Source of the DNA: an uncultured Oscillospiraceae bacterium
GTDB lineage: Bacteria > Bacillota > Clostridia > Oscillospirales > Ruminococcaceae
Reading direction: 5' to 3'
Length of the DNA: 20,077 bases
NCBI GenBank assembly: GCA_900547455.1
Contig: URGV01000036.1
Span: forward strand, 1-20,077
Part shown: piece after piece, positions 12,892 through 20,077 of the stretch
Layout of the letters: each line of letters begins with the position of its first letter
Position numbering within the stretch: the stretch's first letter is position 1
Position numbers and translations under genes: made by a program
Notes under the pieces: model-generated
What the model was told of the DNA's origin: nothing
Database searches by the model: none
What the model saw: the letters and a program-made list of their open reading frames with translations, nothing else

Positions 12892-14796
12892 GTGAAGGAG
12901 AAAAAAGGCTTGAGCAGATACCGCAAACAGCTGGTGTTCCTGATGGATCTGTTCCTTGCAAATATCGTTTATTTTGTCATGATCTACTGGGTGCCGATCC
13001 GCAACGGCACAACCATCCAGCAGGTAATCGACTGGATGCCAAACTTCGGGCTGATGCTGCTGTGCCTGTGCGGCTTTTTGTGGGCATCCAAATCCTACGA
13101 CAGCCTGTGGCGCTATGCCGAGACCGACGAGTATATCTCGATGATCCTGATGGGGGCGCTGGCCTATGTGGTCTACTTCATTCTGCAAAAGCTGCTGCCT
13201 ATCCCCAAAATCCCCAGCGTGCTGTCGCTGTGCATCTACTCGATGTCGCTTTTGCTGATGATGACCGCGCGCTTTATCTACCGCAAATACCGCATGAAGG
13301 CAAACTCCCGAAGCCAGGAGCGAAAGGTGCGCTGTGCCATCATCGGCGCGGGCAATGCGGGCGTCGGGCTGCTCAACGAGATGAAGAACAACTCCTGCAA
13401 CCATTATCAGCCGGTCTGCTTTTTTGACGACGACCCGGAAAAGATCGGCAAGTTTATCCACGGCATCGAAGTCAAGGGCAAAATCGACATGATGCCGCTT
13501 TTGCTGCGCAACACGATGGTCACCGAGATCATCTTCGCCATCCCCTCGGCCGACCCCATCCGCCGCAAGGAGATTCTGGAGATGTGCTCCACCCTGCACT
13601 GCCACGTCAAGGTGCTGCCCGATACCTTCGCTGCGGTGCAGAGCGGCAACCTCAGCCAGAATGTGCGCAACGTCAAGATCGACGACCTGCTCGGCCGCGA
13701 GCGCATCGTCTTTAACAATCAGGAAGTGTTCGACTTTTTGCGCGGCAAGGTGGTCATGGTCACCGGCGGCGGCGGCTCGATCGGTTCGGAGCTGTGCCGC
13801 CAGATTGCCAAGCGCGCCCCCAAGGAGCTGGTGGTGGTCGACATCTATGAAAACAACGCCTACGACCTGCAGCAGGAGCTGAAGATGGAGTACGGCGGCA
13901 AGCTCAACCTGAAAGTTGAGATTGCCTCGGTGCGCGACCGCGAGAAGGTGCGGGAGCTGGTGGAGTTCTACCGCCCGCAGATCATCTTCCACGCCGCCGC
14001 CCACAAGCATGTTCCCCTGATGGAGGAGTGCCCGGAAGAGGCGGTCAAAAATAACGTCTTTGGCACCTACAACGTGGTGCACGCCGCCGACGAGTTTGGG
14101 GTGGACAAGTTTGTGCTGATCTCCACCGACAAGGCGGTCAACCCCACCAACGTCATGGGCGCCACCAAGCGCTTCTGCGAGATGATTCTGCAGAGCATGA
14201 AGGGCGTCAGCAAGACCGAGTATGCGGCGGTGCGCTTTGGCAACGTGCTCGGCTCCAACGGCTCGGTCATCCCGCTGTTCCGCCGGCAGATCGAGGCGGG
14301 CGGTCCGGTCACCGTCACCGATAAGCGCATCATCCGCTACTTTATGACCATCCCGGAGGCTGCCCAGCTAGTGCTGGAGGCCGGCGCGATGGCGGGCAGC
14401 TCGGAGGTCTTTGTGCTGGATATGGGCCAGCCGGTCAAGATTCTGGACCTGGCGGAAAACCTCATCAAGCTCTCCGGCTATGTGCCGTATGTGGATATCG
14501 ACATTGTGGAGACAGGGCTGCGCCCGGGTGAAAAGCTGTATGAGGAGCTTTTGATGAAGAGCGACGGCCTGATTAAGACCACCAGCAGCAAGATCTTCAT
14601 TGAGCGCCAACAGGAAATCTCCCAGCAGGAGATGAACCAGAAGCTGGAGATTTTGCGCCAGGCGCTGCAGCGTGGAGACCGCGAGAGCATCCGCCGCGCG
14701 ATGAAGCGGGTAGTGCCAACCTTCCGTGACCCCGAGGAGGTCAACCGCGAGGCCAGCGAGCAGAACCGCCTGGAGCAGCGGGTGCAGGAAGACTAA
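12892..14796 (+). CDS. Membrane NDP-sugar 4,6-dehydratase (PglF/CapD/WbpM type)
   Basis: First gene of the operon. The start is taken as GTG 12892, with GGAGA 8 nt upstream; an in-frame ATG at 12877 lacks a good ribosome site. Length is then 634 residues. Four membrane helices occupy about 14-130. A first Rossmann domain has IIGAGNAG near 150-157. The catalytic SDR domain has VTGGGGSIGSE near 290-300, FHAAAHKHVPLMEE near 366-379, and STDKAVNPTNVMGATK near 411-426, where Met replaces the usual catalytic Tyr and Thr-Asp-Lys does the chemistry, as in PglF/WbpM. Family members convert UDP-GlcNAc to a 4-keto-6-deoxy sugar. The aminotransferase and PglC-type gene in the same operon support a bacillosamine-like or related sugar; the stereochemistry is not determined. 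Confidence 0.93.
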   Translation: MKEKKGLSRYRKQLVFLMDLFLANIVYFVMIYWVPIRNGTTIQQVIDWMPNFGLMLLCLCGFLWASKSYDSLWRYAETDEYISMILMGALAYVVYFILQKLLPIPKIPSVLSLCIYSMSLLLMMTARFIYRKYRMKANSRSQERKVRCAIIGAGNAGVGLLNEMKNNSCNHYQPVCFFDDDPEKIGKFIHGIEVKGKIDMMPLLLRNTMVTEIIFAIPSADPIRRKEILEMCSTLHCHVKVLPDTFAAVQSGNLSQNVRNVKIDDLLGRERIVFNNQEVFDFLRGKVVMVTGGGGSIGSELCRQIAKRAPKELVVVDIYENNAYDLQQELKMEYGGKLNLKVEIASVRDREKVRELVEFYRPQIIFHAAAHKHVPLMEECPEEAVKNNVFGTYNVVHAADEFGVDKFVLISTDKAVNPTNVMGATKRFCEMILQSMKGVSKTEYAAVRFGNVLGSNGSVIPLFRRQIEAGGPVTVTDKRIIRYFMTIPEAAQLVLEAGAMAGSSEVFVLDMGQPVKILDLAENLIKLSGYVPYVDIDIVETGLRPGEKLYEELLMKSDGLIKTTSSKIFIERQQEISQQEMNQKLEILRQALQRGDRESIRRAMKRVVPTFRDPEEVNREASEQNRLEQRVQED

Positions 14797-14837
14797 AAAG
14801 GGTTTGACAGCATAGGAAAGGGAAAGGAGAGTCCGAC

Positions 14838-16289
14838 ATGCATCAGAGCATTCAGGGCAAGGAAGTTACCTTTAAGGATGTGCTCATCCTGTTTTTCAAA
14901 AAGTTTGAGAGGATTTTGGCCGTCGCGCTCATCTTCGCCGTCCTCTTTGCGGCGTATGGGGCCTGGCGCGGCTACAGCGCCATCAGTGGGGAAAATATGC
15001 AGCAGCAGTTGGACGACTACCAGATTGCGCTGGACGAGTACAACGCCTCCACCCAGAGCCTGCGCGATACCATCGAGCGGGACCAGCAGCGGCTGGACAG
15101 CCTGCAGGCCTACACCGAGCAGAGCATCTACTACAATCTGGACCCCTACAATGAGGCGGTCAGCGAGCTGATCTTTTACATCGATACCGGCTACCAGATC
15201 GCGCCCAGCCAGTACTACCAGAACCCCAACAAGACCGGCGAGTTGGTCAGTGCCTACTGCGACGCCTACCGCAGCGCCGAGCTGTACGAGGGTGTCAGCG
15301 ACATCCTGGGCCAGGAGGTTGAGATCAAGTACATCGATGAGCTGCTGACCATCGAGCGCGCCGGCGACATCCAGATTCGGGACAGCGTGGGCAACGTCAC
15401 CGTCAAGCACAGCGACGGCAACGAGGGCGTCATCGTCATCCGCGCCAGAGCGCAGGACGAGGAGACCGCCTCCGAGATCACCAGCTTTGTCTACAACTAC
15501 CTGCGGGAGCAGTTTGGCGACACCATCGCCGAGCACACCACCACCATCGTCTCCGACTCCACCATGCGTGTGATGGACAGCGAGCTGGAGCAGAGCCAGA
15601 AGCAGATGGTGGATGACATCGCTGCCCTGCAGGAGAGCATCAAGACCAACGAGGCCCAGCTGGATACCATGGAGCGCGATATGCCCCAACAGCCTTCCGC
15701 CTCGATGACCAGTGTGCTCAAGAGGGCGATTCTGTTCGGCATCATCGGCGGTGTGCTGGGCGGCGTCATTATCTGCCTGTGGGTGCTGCTTTCCTACCTG
15801 GCGGACAACCGTCTGGACGGCGCTTATCAGGTGGGCAAGCTCTATAACATTGAACTCTTTGCGGTCGTTTCTTCCGAGGAGAAGAAGCGCAGACCGCTTT
15901 TCCATAAACTGATCGACTGCCTGGAGCAGAACGCCAGCCGCCGGCAGTTTGCCGAACGGGAGCGTGCGGTGGACTATGCCGACGTTTCGGTCCAGTCGCT
16001 GGAGCGTGCGGGTCAAGGCCCGCTGACGGTGGCGGCGGTCAGCAGCTGTCAGGACGAACAGGTGCAGAAGCTGCTGGACAGCTTTGAACAGAAGAGCGGC
16101 GATGGGGTGCGCTATGTTGCCTGCCCGGCGGTGCTGTCCGACCCGGCCTCGATGGAGAAGGCCACTGGGGCGGACGCGGTGCTGCTGGTGGAGCGCAGCG
16201 GCGTTTCGCTCATCCCGCAGATGAACGCAGAGATCATCCGTCTGGAAAAGGCCGGACGGGAGATTGTGGGCATGGTGCTTGCAGAGTAA
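14838..16289 (+). CDS. Wzz-type chain-length regulator with degenerate kinase-like C-terminus
   Basis: This 483-residue polysaccharide co-polymerase has helix 1 at about 26-41, an extracellular region with coiled-coil stretches (55-95 and 245-280), a proline-containing segment (MPQQPSASM, 282-290) and helix 2 at about 297-320. The cytoplasmic tail (321-483) resembles the BY-kinase/ParA-like fold: TVAAVSSC (397-404) sits where Walker A is expected but lacks GK[ST], and GADAVLLVERSGVS (444-457) with IIRLEKAGREIVGMVLAE (466-483) resembles the end of CpsD/CapB kinases. The C-terminus has no tyrosine cluster. GGAAAGGAGAG precedes the ATG. It lies between dehydratase and aminotransferase genes, with 41- and 25-nt gaps. 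It probably sets chain length, and phosphotransfer activity looks lost. Confidence 0.87.
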   Translation: MHQSIQGKEVTFKDVLILFFKKFERILAVALIFAVLFAAYGAWRGYSAISGENMQQQLDDYQIALDEYNASTQSLRDTIERDQQRLDSLQAYTEQSIYYNLDPYNEAVSELIFYIDTGYQIAPSQYYQNPNKTGELVSAYCDAYRSAELYEGVSDILGQEVEIKYIDELLTIERAGDIQIRDSVGNVTVKHSDGNEGVIVIRARAQDEETASEITSFVYNYLREQFGDTIAEHTTTIVSDSTMRVMDSELEQSQKQMVDDIAALQESIKTNEAQLDTMERDMPQQPSASMTSVLKRAILFGIIGGVLGGVIICLWVLLSYLADNRLDGAYQVGKLYNIELFAVVSSEEKKRRPLFHKLIDCLEQNASRRQFAERERAVDYADVSVQSLERAGQGPLTVAAVSSCQDEQVQKLLDSFEQKSGDGVRYVACPAVLSDPASMEKATGADAVLLVERSGVSLIPQMNAEIIRLEKAGREIVGMVLAE

Positions 16290-16314
16290 GCAGCAAAGCG
16301 AAGGGAGAATCGTT

Positions 16315-17514
16315 ATGAAAATTCCGTTTTCTCCGCCGGATATCGGCGAAGCAGAGATCGCGCAGGTGGCGGATACCCTGCGCTCGGGCTGGATCACCAC
16401 CGGCCCCAAGACCAAGGAGCTGGAGCGCCAGGTGGCATCCTTCTGCCACACCAGCCGCGCGGTGTGCTTAAACTCGGCCACCGCGGCCATGGAGCTGACG
16501 CTGCACCAGCTCGGGATTGGCCCGGGCGATGAGGTCATCACCTGCGCCTACACCTACACCGCCTCGGCCAGCGTGGTCTGCCATGTGGGCGCAAAGCTCG
16601 TCCTGGTGGACTGCCAAAAAGAAGATTACCAGATGGACTACGACGCTTTGGAGCGGGCCATCACTCCCCGCACCAAAGCCATCATCCCGGTCGACCTGGG
16701 CGGCGTGGTCTGCGACTACGACCGCATCTTTGAGATTGTCGAGCGCAAGAAGGCGCTGTTCACCCCCTCGGACAACAAGATTCAGCAGGCGCTGGGCCGC
16801 GTAGCAGTCATGGCCGATGCCGCCCACGCCTTTGGCGCGCAGTGGCACGGCAGGATGTGCGGCGAGATCGCCGACTTCACCTGCTTTTCTTTCCACGCGG
16901 TGAAAAACTTCACCACCGCCGAGGGCGGCGCTGTTACCTGGCGCGACCTGCCGGGCATCGACAACGAGGAAATCTATAAAAACTACATGCTGCTCTCGCT
17001 GCACGGCCAGTCCAAGGACGCGCTGGCCAAGACCCAGCTGGGCGCGTGGGAATACGACATCGTGATGCCGGGCTACAAGTGCAACATGACCGACATCATG
17101 GCGGCCATCGGGCTGGCGCAGATGCAGCGCTATCCTGACTTGCTTGCCAGAAGAAAGCAGATCATCACCCGCTACAATCAGGTGATGGACACCCTGCCGG
17201 TCTCCTACCTTCGCCATTACGGCGAGGACTTTGCCTCCAGCGGGCACCTGTATCTGGTGCGCCTGAACGGGCGCGACGAGCAGTTCCGCAACGACTTTAT
17301 TGTTAAGATGGCCGAGCGGGAAATCGCCACCAACGTCCACTTTAAGCCCCTGCCGATGCACACCGCCTACAAAAAGCTGGGCTTTGACATCAAGGACTAT
17401 CCGAACGCCTTCGCCATGTACCGCAACGAGGTTACCCTGCCGCTGCACACGCTGCTGACCGACGAGCAGGTGGAGTTTCTGCTGGAAACCTTTGCCCAGC
17501 TGCTCAGGGACTAG
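16315..17514 (+). CDS. DegT/DnrJ/EryC1/StrS-type sugar aminotransferase
   Basis: This 399-residue PLP enzyme transfers an amino group, usually from glutamate, to a keto-sugar nucleotide. The PLP lysine is K197 in FSFHAVKNFTTAEGG. D168 and H171 in ADAAHAFGA bind or stack the cofactor, and GWITTGPKTKELE (25-37) with LNSATAAMEL (52-61) are family motifs. I chose ATG 16315 because AAGGGAGA lies 7 nt upstream; an upstream in-frame ATG at 16264 would overlap the previous gene and has no ribosome site. Following a PglF-type dehydratase, the likely product is a UDP-4-amino-4,6-dideoxy HexNAc, as with PglE. The next gene starts 3 nt after the stop, so translation is probably coupled. Confidence 0.94.
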   Translation: MKIPFSPPDIGEAEIAQVADTLRSGWITTGPKTKELERQVASFCHTSRAVCLNSATAAMELTLHQLGIGPGDEVITCAYTYTASASVVCHVGAKLVLVDCQKEDYQMDYDALERAITPRTKAIIPVDLGGVVCDYDRIFEIVERKKALFTPSDNKIQQALGRVAVMADAAHAFGAQWHGRMCGEIADFTCFSFHAVKNFTTAEGGAVTWRDLPGIDNEEIYKNYMLLSLHGQSKDALAKTQLGAWEYDIVMPGYKCNMTDIMAAIGLAQMQRYPDLLARRKQIITRYNQVMDTLPVSYLRHYGEDFASSGHLYLVRLNGRDEQFRNDFIVKMAEREIATNVHFKPLPMHTAYKKLGFDIKDYPNAFAMYRNEVTLPLHTLLTDEQVEFLLETFAQLLRD

Positions 17515-17517
17515 GCG

Positions 17518-18204
17518 ATGCGGCTCAAAGCATGGGAGGAGCTGCCCGACCAGCTCAAAACCGAAAGCGTGCGGCCCTACTACGACGCCCTGCGCAAAAA
17601 GCAGGGGGCGCTGTTTTGCAAGCGCCTGACCGATCTTCTGCTGTCGGCGGCGCTGTTGGTGGTGCTGTCGCCGGTGCTGTTTGTCCTGGCCATCTGCATC
17701 AAGCTCGACTCGCCCGGCACCGTCTTTTTCCGGCAGGTGCGGGTGACTCAGTATGGCAGGGAGTTTCGCATCTTCAAGTTTCGCACCATGGTGCAGGACG
17801 CGCCGAAGCTGGGCAGTGCGGTCACCGTCAAGAACGACATGCGCATCACCCGGATGGGCAGGCTGCTGCGCGGCTGCCGCCTGGACGAGCTGCCGCAGCT
17901 CATCAATATCCTTAAAGGGGAGATGAGCTTTGTCGGCACCCGACCGGAGGTGCCAAAGTATGTGTCCCAGTACACCCCCGAGATGATGGCGACGCTGCTG
18001 CTGCCCGCGGGGGTGACCTCCGAGGCGTCCATCCAGTATAAGGACGAGGACCGCCTGCTGGACGGGGCCAGCGACCCGGACAAGACCTACGTCGAGCAGG
18101 TGCTGCCCGGCAAGATGGCCTACAACCTGCAGAGCCTGCGGGACTTTTCCTTCTGGGGCGAATGGAAAACGATGCTGCACACCGTCACGGCGGTGCTGCA
18201 TTAA
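17518..18204 (+). CDS. Polyprenyl-phosphate sugar-1-phosphate transferase (PglC type)
   Basis: This 228-residue monotopic phosphoglycosyl transferase starts glycan assembly by moving a phospho-sugar from its nucleotide to undecaprenyl phosphate. It has a ~30-residue N-terminal extension, then the short form: CKRLTDLLLSAALLVVLSPV (34-53) begins the re-entrant membrane helix, FKFRTM (86-91) is conserved, and the catalytic Asp-Glu pair is D123-E124 in LRGCRLDELPQL, followed by MSFVGTRPE (136-144). There is no PssY/WbaP-like N-terminal multi-helix domain. It starts 3 nt after the aminotransferase stop with only a weak AGGGA, consistent with coupling. Context suggests a 4-amino or diamino sugar as substrate. 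Confidence 0.93.
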   Translation: MRLKAWEELPDQLKTESVRPYYDALRKKQGALFCKRLTDLLLSAALLVVLSPVLFVLAICIKLDSPGTVFFRQVRVTQYGREFRIFKFRTMVQDAPKLGSAVTVKNDMRITRMGRLLRGCRLDELPQLINILKGEMSFVGTRPEVPKYVSQYTPEMMATLLLPAGVTSEASIQYKDEDRLLDGASDPDKTYVEQVLPGKMAYNLQSLRDFSFWGEWKTMLHTVTAVLH

Positions 18205-18240
18205 AATATACAAATTGTAAAAGAGGGAACCGATATTACG

Positions 18241-19506
18241 ATGAGGGTCTGGATTATCAACCACTACGCCATCCCGCCGTCGATGGGAGGGCTGGTGCGG
18301 CACTACTATTTCTCAAAATTCCTGCGGGAGCGCGGCAATCAGGTGCGCATCTTCACCGCCAGCGAAATCCACAACACCGACATCAACATGATCCGCGACG
18401 GCGCGCTCTACCGCGAGGAAACGATGGACGGCGTGCCCTATACCTTTTTAAAAACCCGCGACTACAGCGGCAACGGGCTGAGCCGCATCATCAACATGCT
18501 GGAATTTCCACTACGGATTCAACAGAGTGTAAATCGTTTTGCTAAGGCGGGCGAGCGCCCGGACGTCATCTACACCTCCGCACCGACCATCTTCGCGGCG
18601 GCCTCGGCGGTGATTGCGGCCAAGCGCCTTAAGGTGCCCTGCGTGGTGGAGGTGCGGGACATCTGGCCGGAGTCGATTGTCGAGTACAAGGGCATGTCCC
18701 GCAAAAATCCGATTATTGTGGCGCTGTACGCCCTCGAGAAGTGGCTCTACAAAAACGCCGACCGCCTGATCTTTACCATGGAGGGCGGCCCGGACTACAT
18801 CAAGGAAAAGCACTGGGAAAACAAAATCCCGCTTGCCAAGATCGACAACCTCAACAACGGCGTCGACCTTGCCGAGTTTGACGAGAACTGCCAAAAATAT
18901 ACCCTCGACGACCCCGACCTGCTCGACGGGAGCACCTTCAAGGTGGTCTACACCGGTTCGATTCGTCTGGTCAACAACCTCGAAAAGATCGTCGAGGTGG
19001 CCGAGCGGATGCAGCAGATGGGGGAGGAGAAGATCCGGTTTTTGCTCTACGGCGACGGCACCGAGCGCGAGCAGCTCATCGAGGAGTGCCGGCAGAAGGG
19101 GCTTTGCAACATCCGCTTCCCCGGCAAGGTGGAGAAAAAGTACATCCCCTTTATCCTTTCAAAGTCGGACCTCAACATCAACCACGTCAAGCAGACCGGC
19201 ATCATGCGGTTTGGCTGCAGCTTAAATAAACAGTTCGACTACTTTGCCAGCGGCAAACCGGTCCTCTCCGACCTGACGGTCAACTACGACCTGATTCAGC
19301 GCTACGGCGCGGGCGTCACTTTGCCCAATCAGGACACCGAGAGCCTGTGCCGGGAGATCTTGCGCTTTGCACACATGCCAAAAGACGAATACCAGTCCAT
19401 CTGCCGCAACGCCCGCCGCGCCGCCGGAGACTACGATTACCGAACGCTGACGGGGAAGCTGGAGGACATCCTCCAGACCGCCGTTTCCGATTACCGGGGG
19501 CGGTAG
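18241..19506 (+). CDS. GT4-family glycosyltransferase (WbuB/WcaI-like)
   Basis: The 421-residue GT-B enzyme has an N-terminal acceptor domain with PPSMGGLVRHYYFSKFLRER (12-31) and VVEVRDIWPES (135-145), the latter typical of WbuB-like fucosamine or amino-sugar transferases. The donor domain has VVYTGSIR (235-242), LLYGDGTER (268-276) and LNKQFDYFASGKPVL (328-342). The canonical EX7E glutamates are replaced around NKQFDYFASGK, as in WbuB relatives. It would add the second sugar to the lipid-linked first sugar at the inner membrane face. GAGGG lies about 13 nt before the ATG, a longer spacing than usual. It is the last gene visible in the operon; non-coding repeats follow. Confidence 0.9.
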   Translation: MRVWIINHYAIPPSMGGLVRHYYFSKFLRERGNQVRIFTASEIHNTDINMIRDGALYREETMDGVPYTFLKTRDYSGNGLSRIINMLEFPLRIQQSVNRFAKAGERPDVIYTSAPTIFAAASAVIAAKRLKVPCVVEVRDIWPESIVEYKGMSRKNPIIVALYALEKWLYKNADRLIFTMEGGPDYIKEKHWENKIPLAKIDNLNNGVDLAEFDENCQKYTLDDPDLLDGSTFKVVYTGSIRLVNNLEKIVEVAERMQQMGEEKIRFLLYGDGTEREQLIEECRQKGLCNIRFPGKVEKKYIPFILSKSDLNINHVKQTGIMRFGCSLNKQFDYFASGKPVLSDLTVNYDLIQRYGAGVTLPNQDTESLCREILRFAHMPKDEYQSICRNARRAAGDYDYRTLTGKLEDILQTAVSDYRGR

Positions 19507-19774
19507 GCGCTTTCCTCCTTGCAAGGAGGGCGCTGCGCCCCTCGGCCTCTGCTGACCGATGCGAGGGGCTGCGCCCCTCTGCACTCCCCTAAGTGGAGGG
19601 CGCTCCGCCCCTCCGACCCCGGGTGACTTTCTTGTGAGAAGAAAGTCACCAAAGACTCACCAGGAACCTCCTGGTTCTAGACTTCGAAAAAGTCTTGACC
19701 TCCGGCGAAGGGGGCCTTGCCCCCTTTGATCCCCCGGCCTTGTGCCCTAGCGGTATTGGTTGCGGTCAATAAAA
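19507..19774. repeat. Hairpin-rich non-coding repeat region after the glycosyltransferase gene
   Basis: No gene is seen. Successive perfect or near-perfect stems are CCTCCTTG/CAAGGAGG (19514-19529), GGGCGC/GCGCCC (19528-19540), GAGGGGC/GCCCCTC (19563-19579), GGAGGG/CCCTCC (19595-19614), GGTGACTTTCTT/AAGAAAGTCACC (19622-19650), GAACC/GGTTC (19664-19677), AGACTT/AAGTCT (19679-19695) and AAGGGGGC/GCCCCCTT (19708-19726). The stem at 19622-19650 with its flanks is an inverted copy of the one at 12422-12451. The first palindrome, 7 nt after the gene, may help end transcription, though there is no T-run. Confidence 0.8.
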
Positions 19775-19914
19775 CCCTCAAGCATCCTCGGGAGCAACAC
19801 ACCTGCCGCGCCACGGATTGACAGCTAAAAGTGTATCCCCTGTAAGGCGCGGGGAGAAAACAAGACCAGTTTACTCCACCTGCCCAAAGTGGCAAATCGG
19901 TCTGGATTAGTGGC
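19775..19914. repeat. Dispersed ~140-bp repeat, copy B
   Basis: This is the partner of the repeat at 12180-12318, in the same orientation and about 83% identical by hand count. Here a TCCCC/GGGGA pairing (near 19836-19855) frames TGTAAGGCGC. Similarity stops just after AGTGGC, so the boundaries are fairly sharp at both ends. Confidence 0.85.
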
Positions 19915-20077
19915 TGGGACGAGCCCGTGTGCAAGCGAAGCGCAGCACGATAAGGGCGATCTTCCCGCATAAGGGAGTCCAGAACCGCAGGTTTTGGCGA
20001 ATCTTTGCCTACTTTCTTTTCGGGCAACTTGTCAAGTCAAGTGCAACAGCAAATTGGAAAAGATTTCAGAGGGGGAG
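19915..20077. other. Non-coding tail of the window
   Basis: No gene, promoter or terminator can be supported in the last ~160 bases. Short repeat-like words (GCAAGCGAAGCGCAGCACG, AAGGGAGTCCAGAACCGCAGG) suggest that the repeat region continues beyond the edge. Confidence 0.4.

Noticed and set aside
12379..14082. Long open frame on the minus strand (567 codons)
   Set aside because: It lies opposite the dehydratase gene and the repeat region and has low-complexity His/Gln/Asp-rich sequence typical of the antisense of GC-rich codons. The plus-strand gene has clear motifs.
16264..16314. Upstream ATG extension of the aminotransferase
   Set aside because: It overlaps the end of the previous gene, has no ribosome site, and the family normally starts near the MKIPFSPP sequence at 16315.
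14793..16541. Long open frame on the minus strand (582 codons)
   Set aside because: It is the antisense of the Wzz-type gene, with a Leu/Val/Asp-rich low-complexity translation and no ribosome site.
16468..18303. Long open frame on the minus strand (611 codons)
   Set aside because: It is the antisense shadow of the aminotransferase and phosphoglycosyl transferase genes, both with intact catalytic motifs, and its own sequence shows no domain.

Overview
The window looks like a chromosomal segment of a Gram-positive anaerobe of the class Clostridia, probably near Oscillospiraceae/Ruminococcaceae. Reasons: strong AGGAGG-type ribosome sites, frequent GTG/TTG starts, a lipobox lipoprotein and a secreted wall-type protein, a cmk-plsC-ispH cluster ending in an IspH fused to ribosomal protein S1 (an arrangement known from Clostridia), and GC-rich housekeeping genes separated by short AT-rich promoters. 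The lineage is inference from gene content, not from a marker search.

Layout, left to right. (1) 1-1714, minus: 5' part of a large secreted protein that runs off the left edge, with a signal peptide and a Pro-Asp hinge. Its codons for residues about 34-45 contain two adjacent perfect palindromes. (2) 1984-4295, plus: an M24 Xaa-Pro aminopeptidase with a clear promoter, then a lipoprotein of unknown function and an intrinsic terminator. (3) 4516-5373, plus: a membrane-anchored metallophosphoesterase with a TTG start, converging with a minus-strand GNAT acetyltransferase (5370-5888). (4) 5955-9336, minus: housekeeping operon cmk, plsC, ispH-rpsA, closed by a strong terminator. A strong internal Shine-Dalgarno lies just before the S1 part of the fusion. 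(5) 9416-10600, minus: a cation diffusion facilitator with Mn-type metal site residues, divergent from (6) 10779-12087, plus: a split YjjP/YjjB (ThrE-type) exporter pair ending in a perfect 34-nt terminator palindrome. The divergent promoters sit back to back. (7) 12128-12658: non-coding, hairpin-rich repeat region. (8) 12659-19506, plus: a surface-polysaccharide or glycan operon. It has a strong promoter, a leader hairpin, a membrane NDP-sugar 4,6-dehydratase (PglF/CapD type), a Wzz-type chain-length protein with a degenerate kinase-like tail, a DegT-type aminotransferase, a PglC-type phosphoglycosyl transferase and a GT4 glycosyltransferase. (9) 19507-20077: a second hairpin-rich repeat region sharing two modules with region 7.

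The operon reads as synthesis and lipid loading of an amino-deoxy sugar: the dehydratase makes a 4-keto-6-deoxy HexNAc nucleotide, the aminotransferase adds a 4-amino group, the PglC-type enzyme attaches the phospho-sugar to undecaprenyl phosphate, and the GT4 enzyme extends it. The Wzz protein would set chain length. No flippase, polymerase, N-acetyltransferase or active BY-kinase is in view.

No CRISPR array, rRNA, tRNA or transposase gene was seen. The most unusual signals are the paired palindromes in the secreted-protein gene, the internal S1 start, the kinase-dead-looking tail of the Wzz protein, and the modular repeats flanking the polysaccharide operon, in which one hairpin shows a compensatory base-pair change between copies. 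Residue positions and identities were counted by hand.
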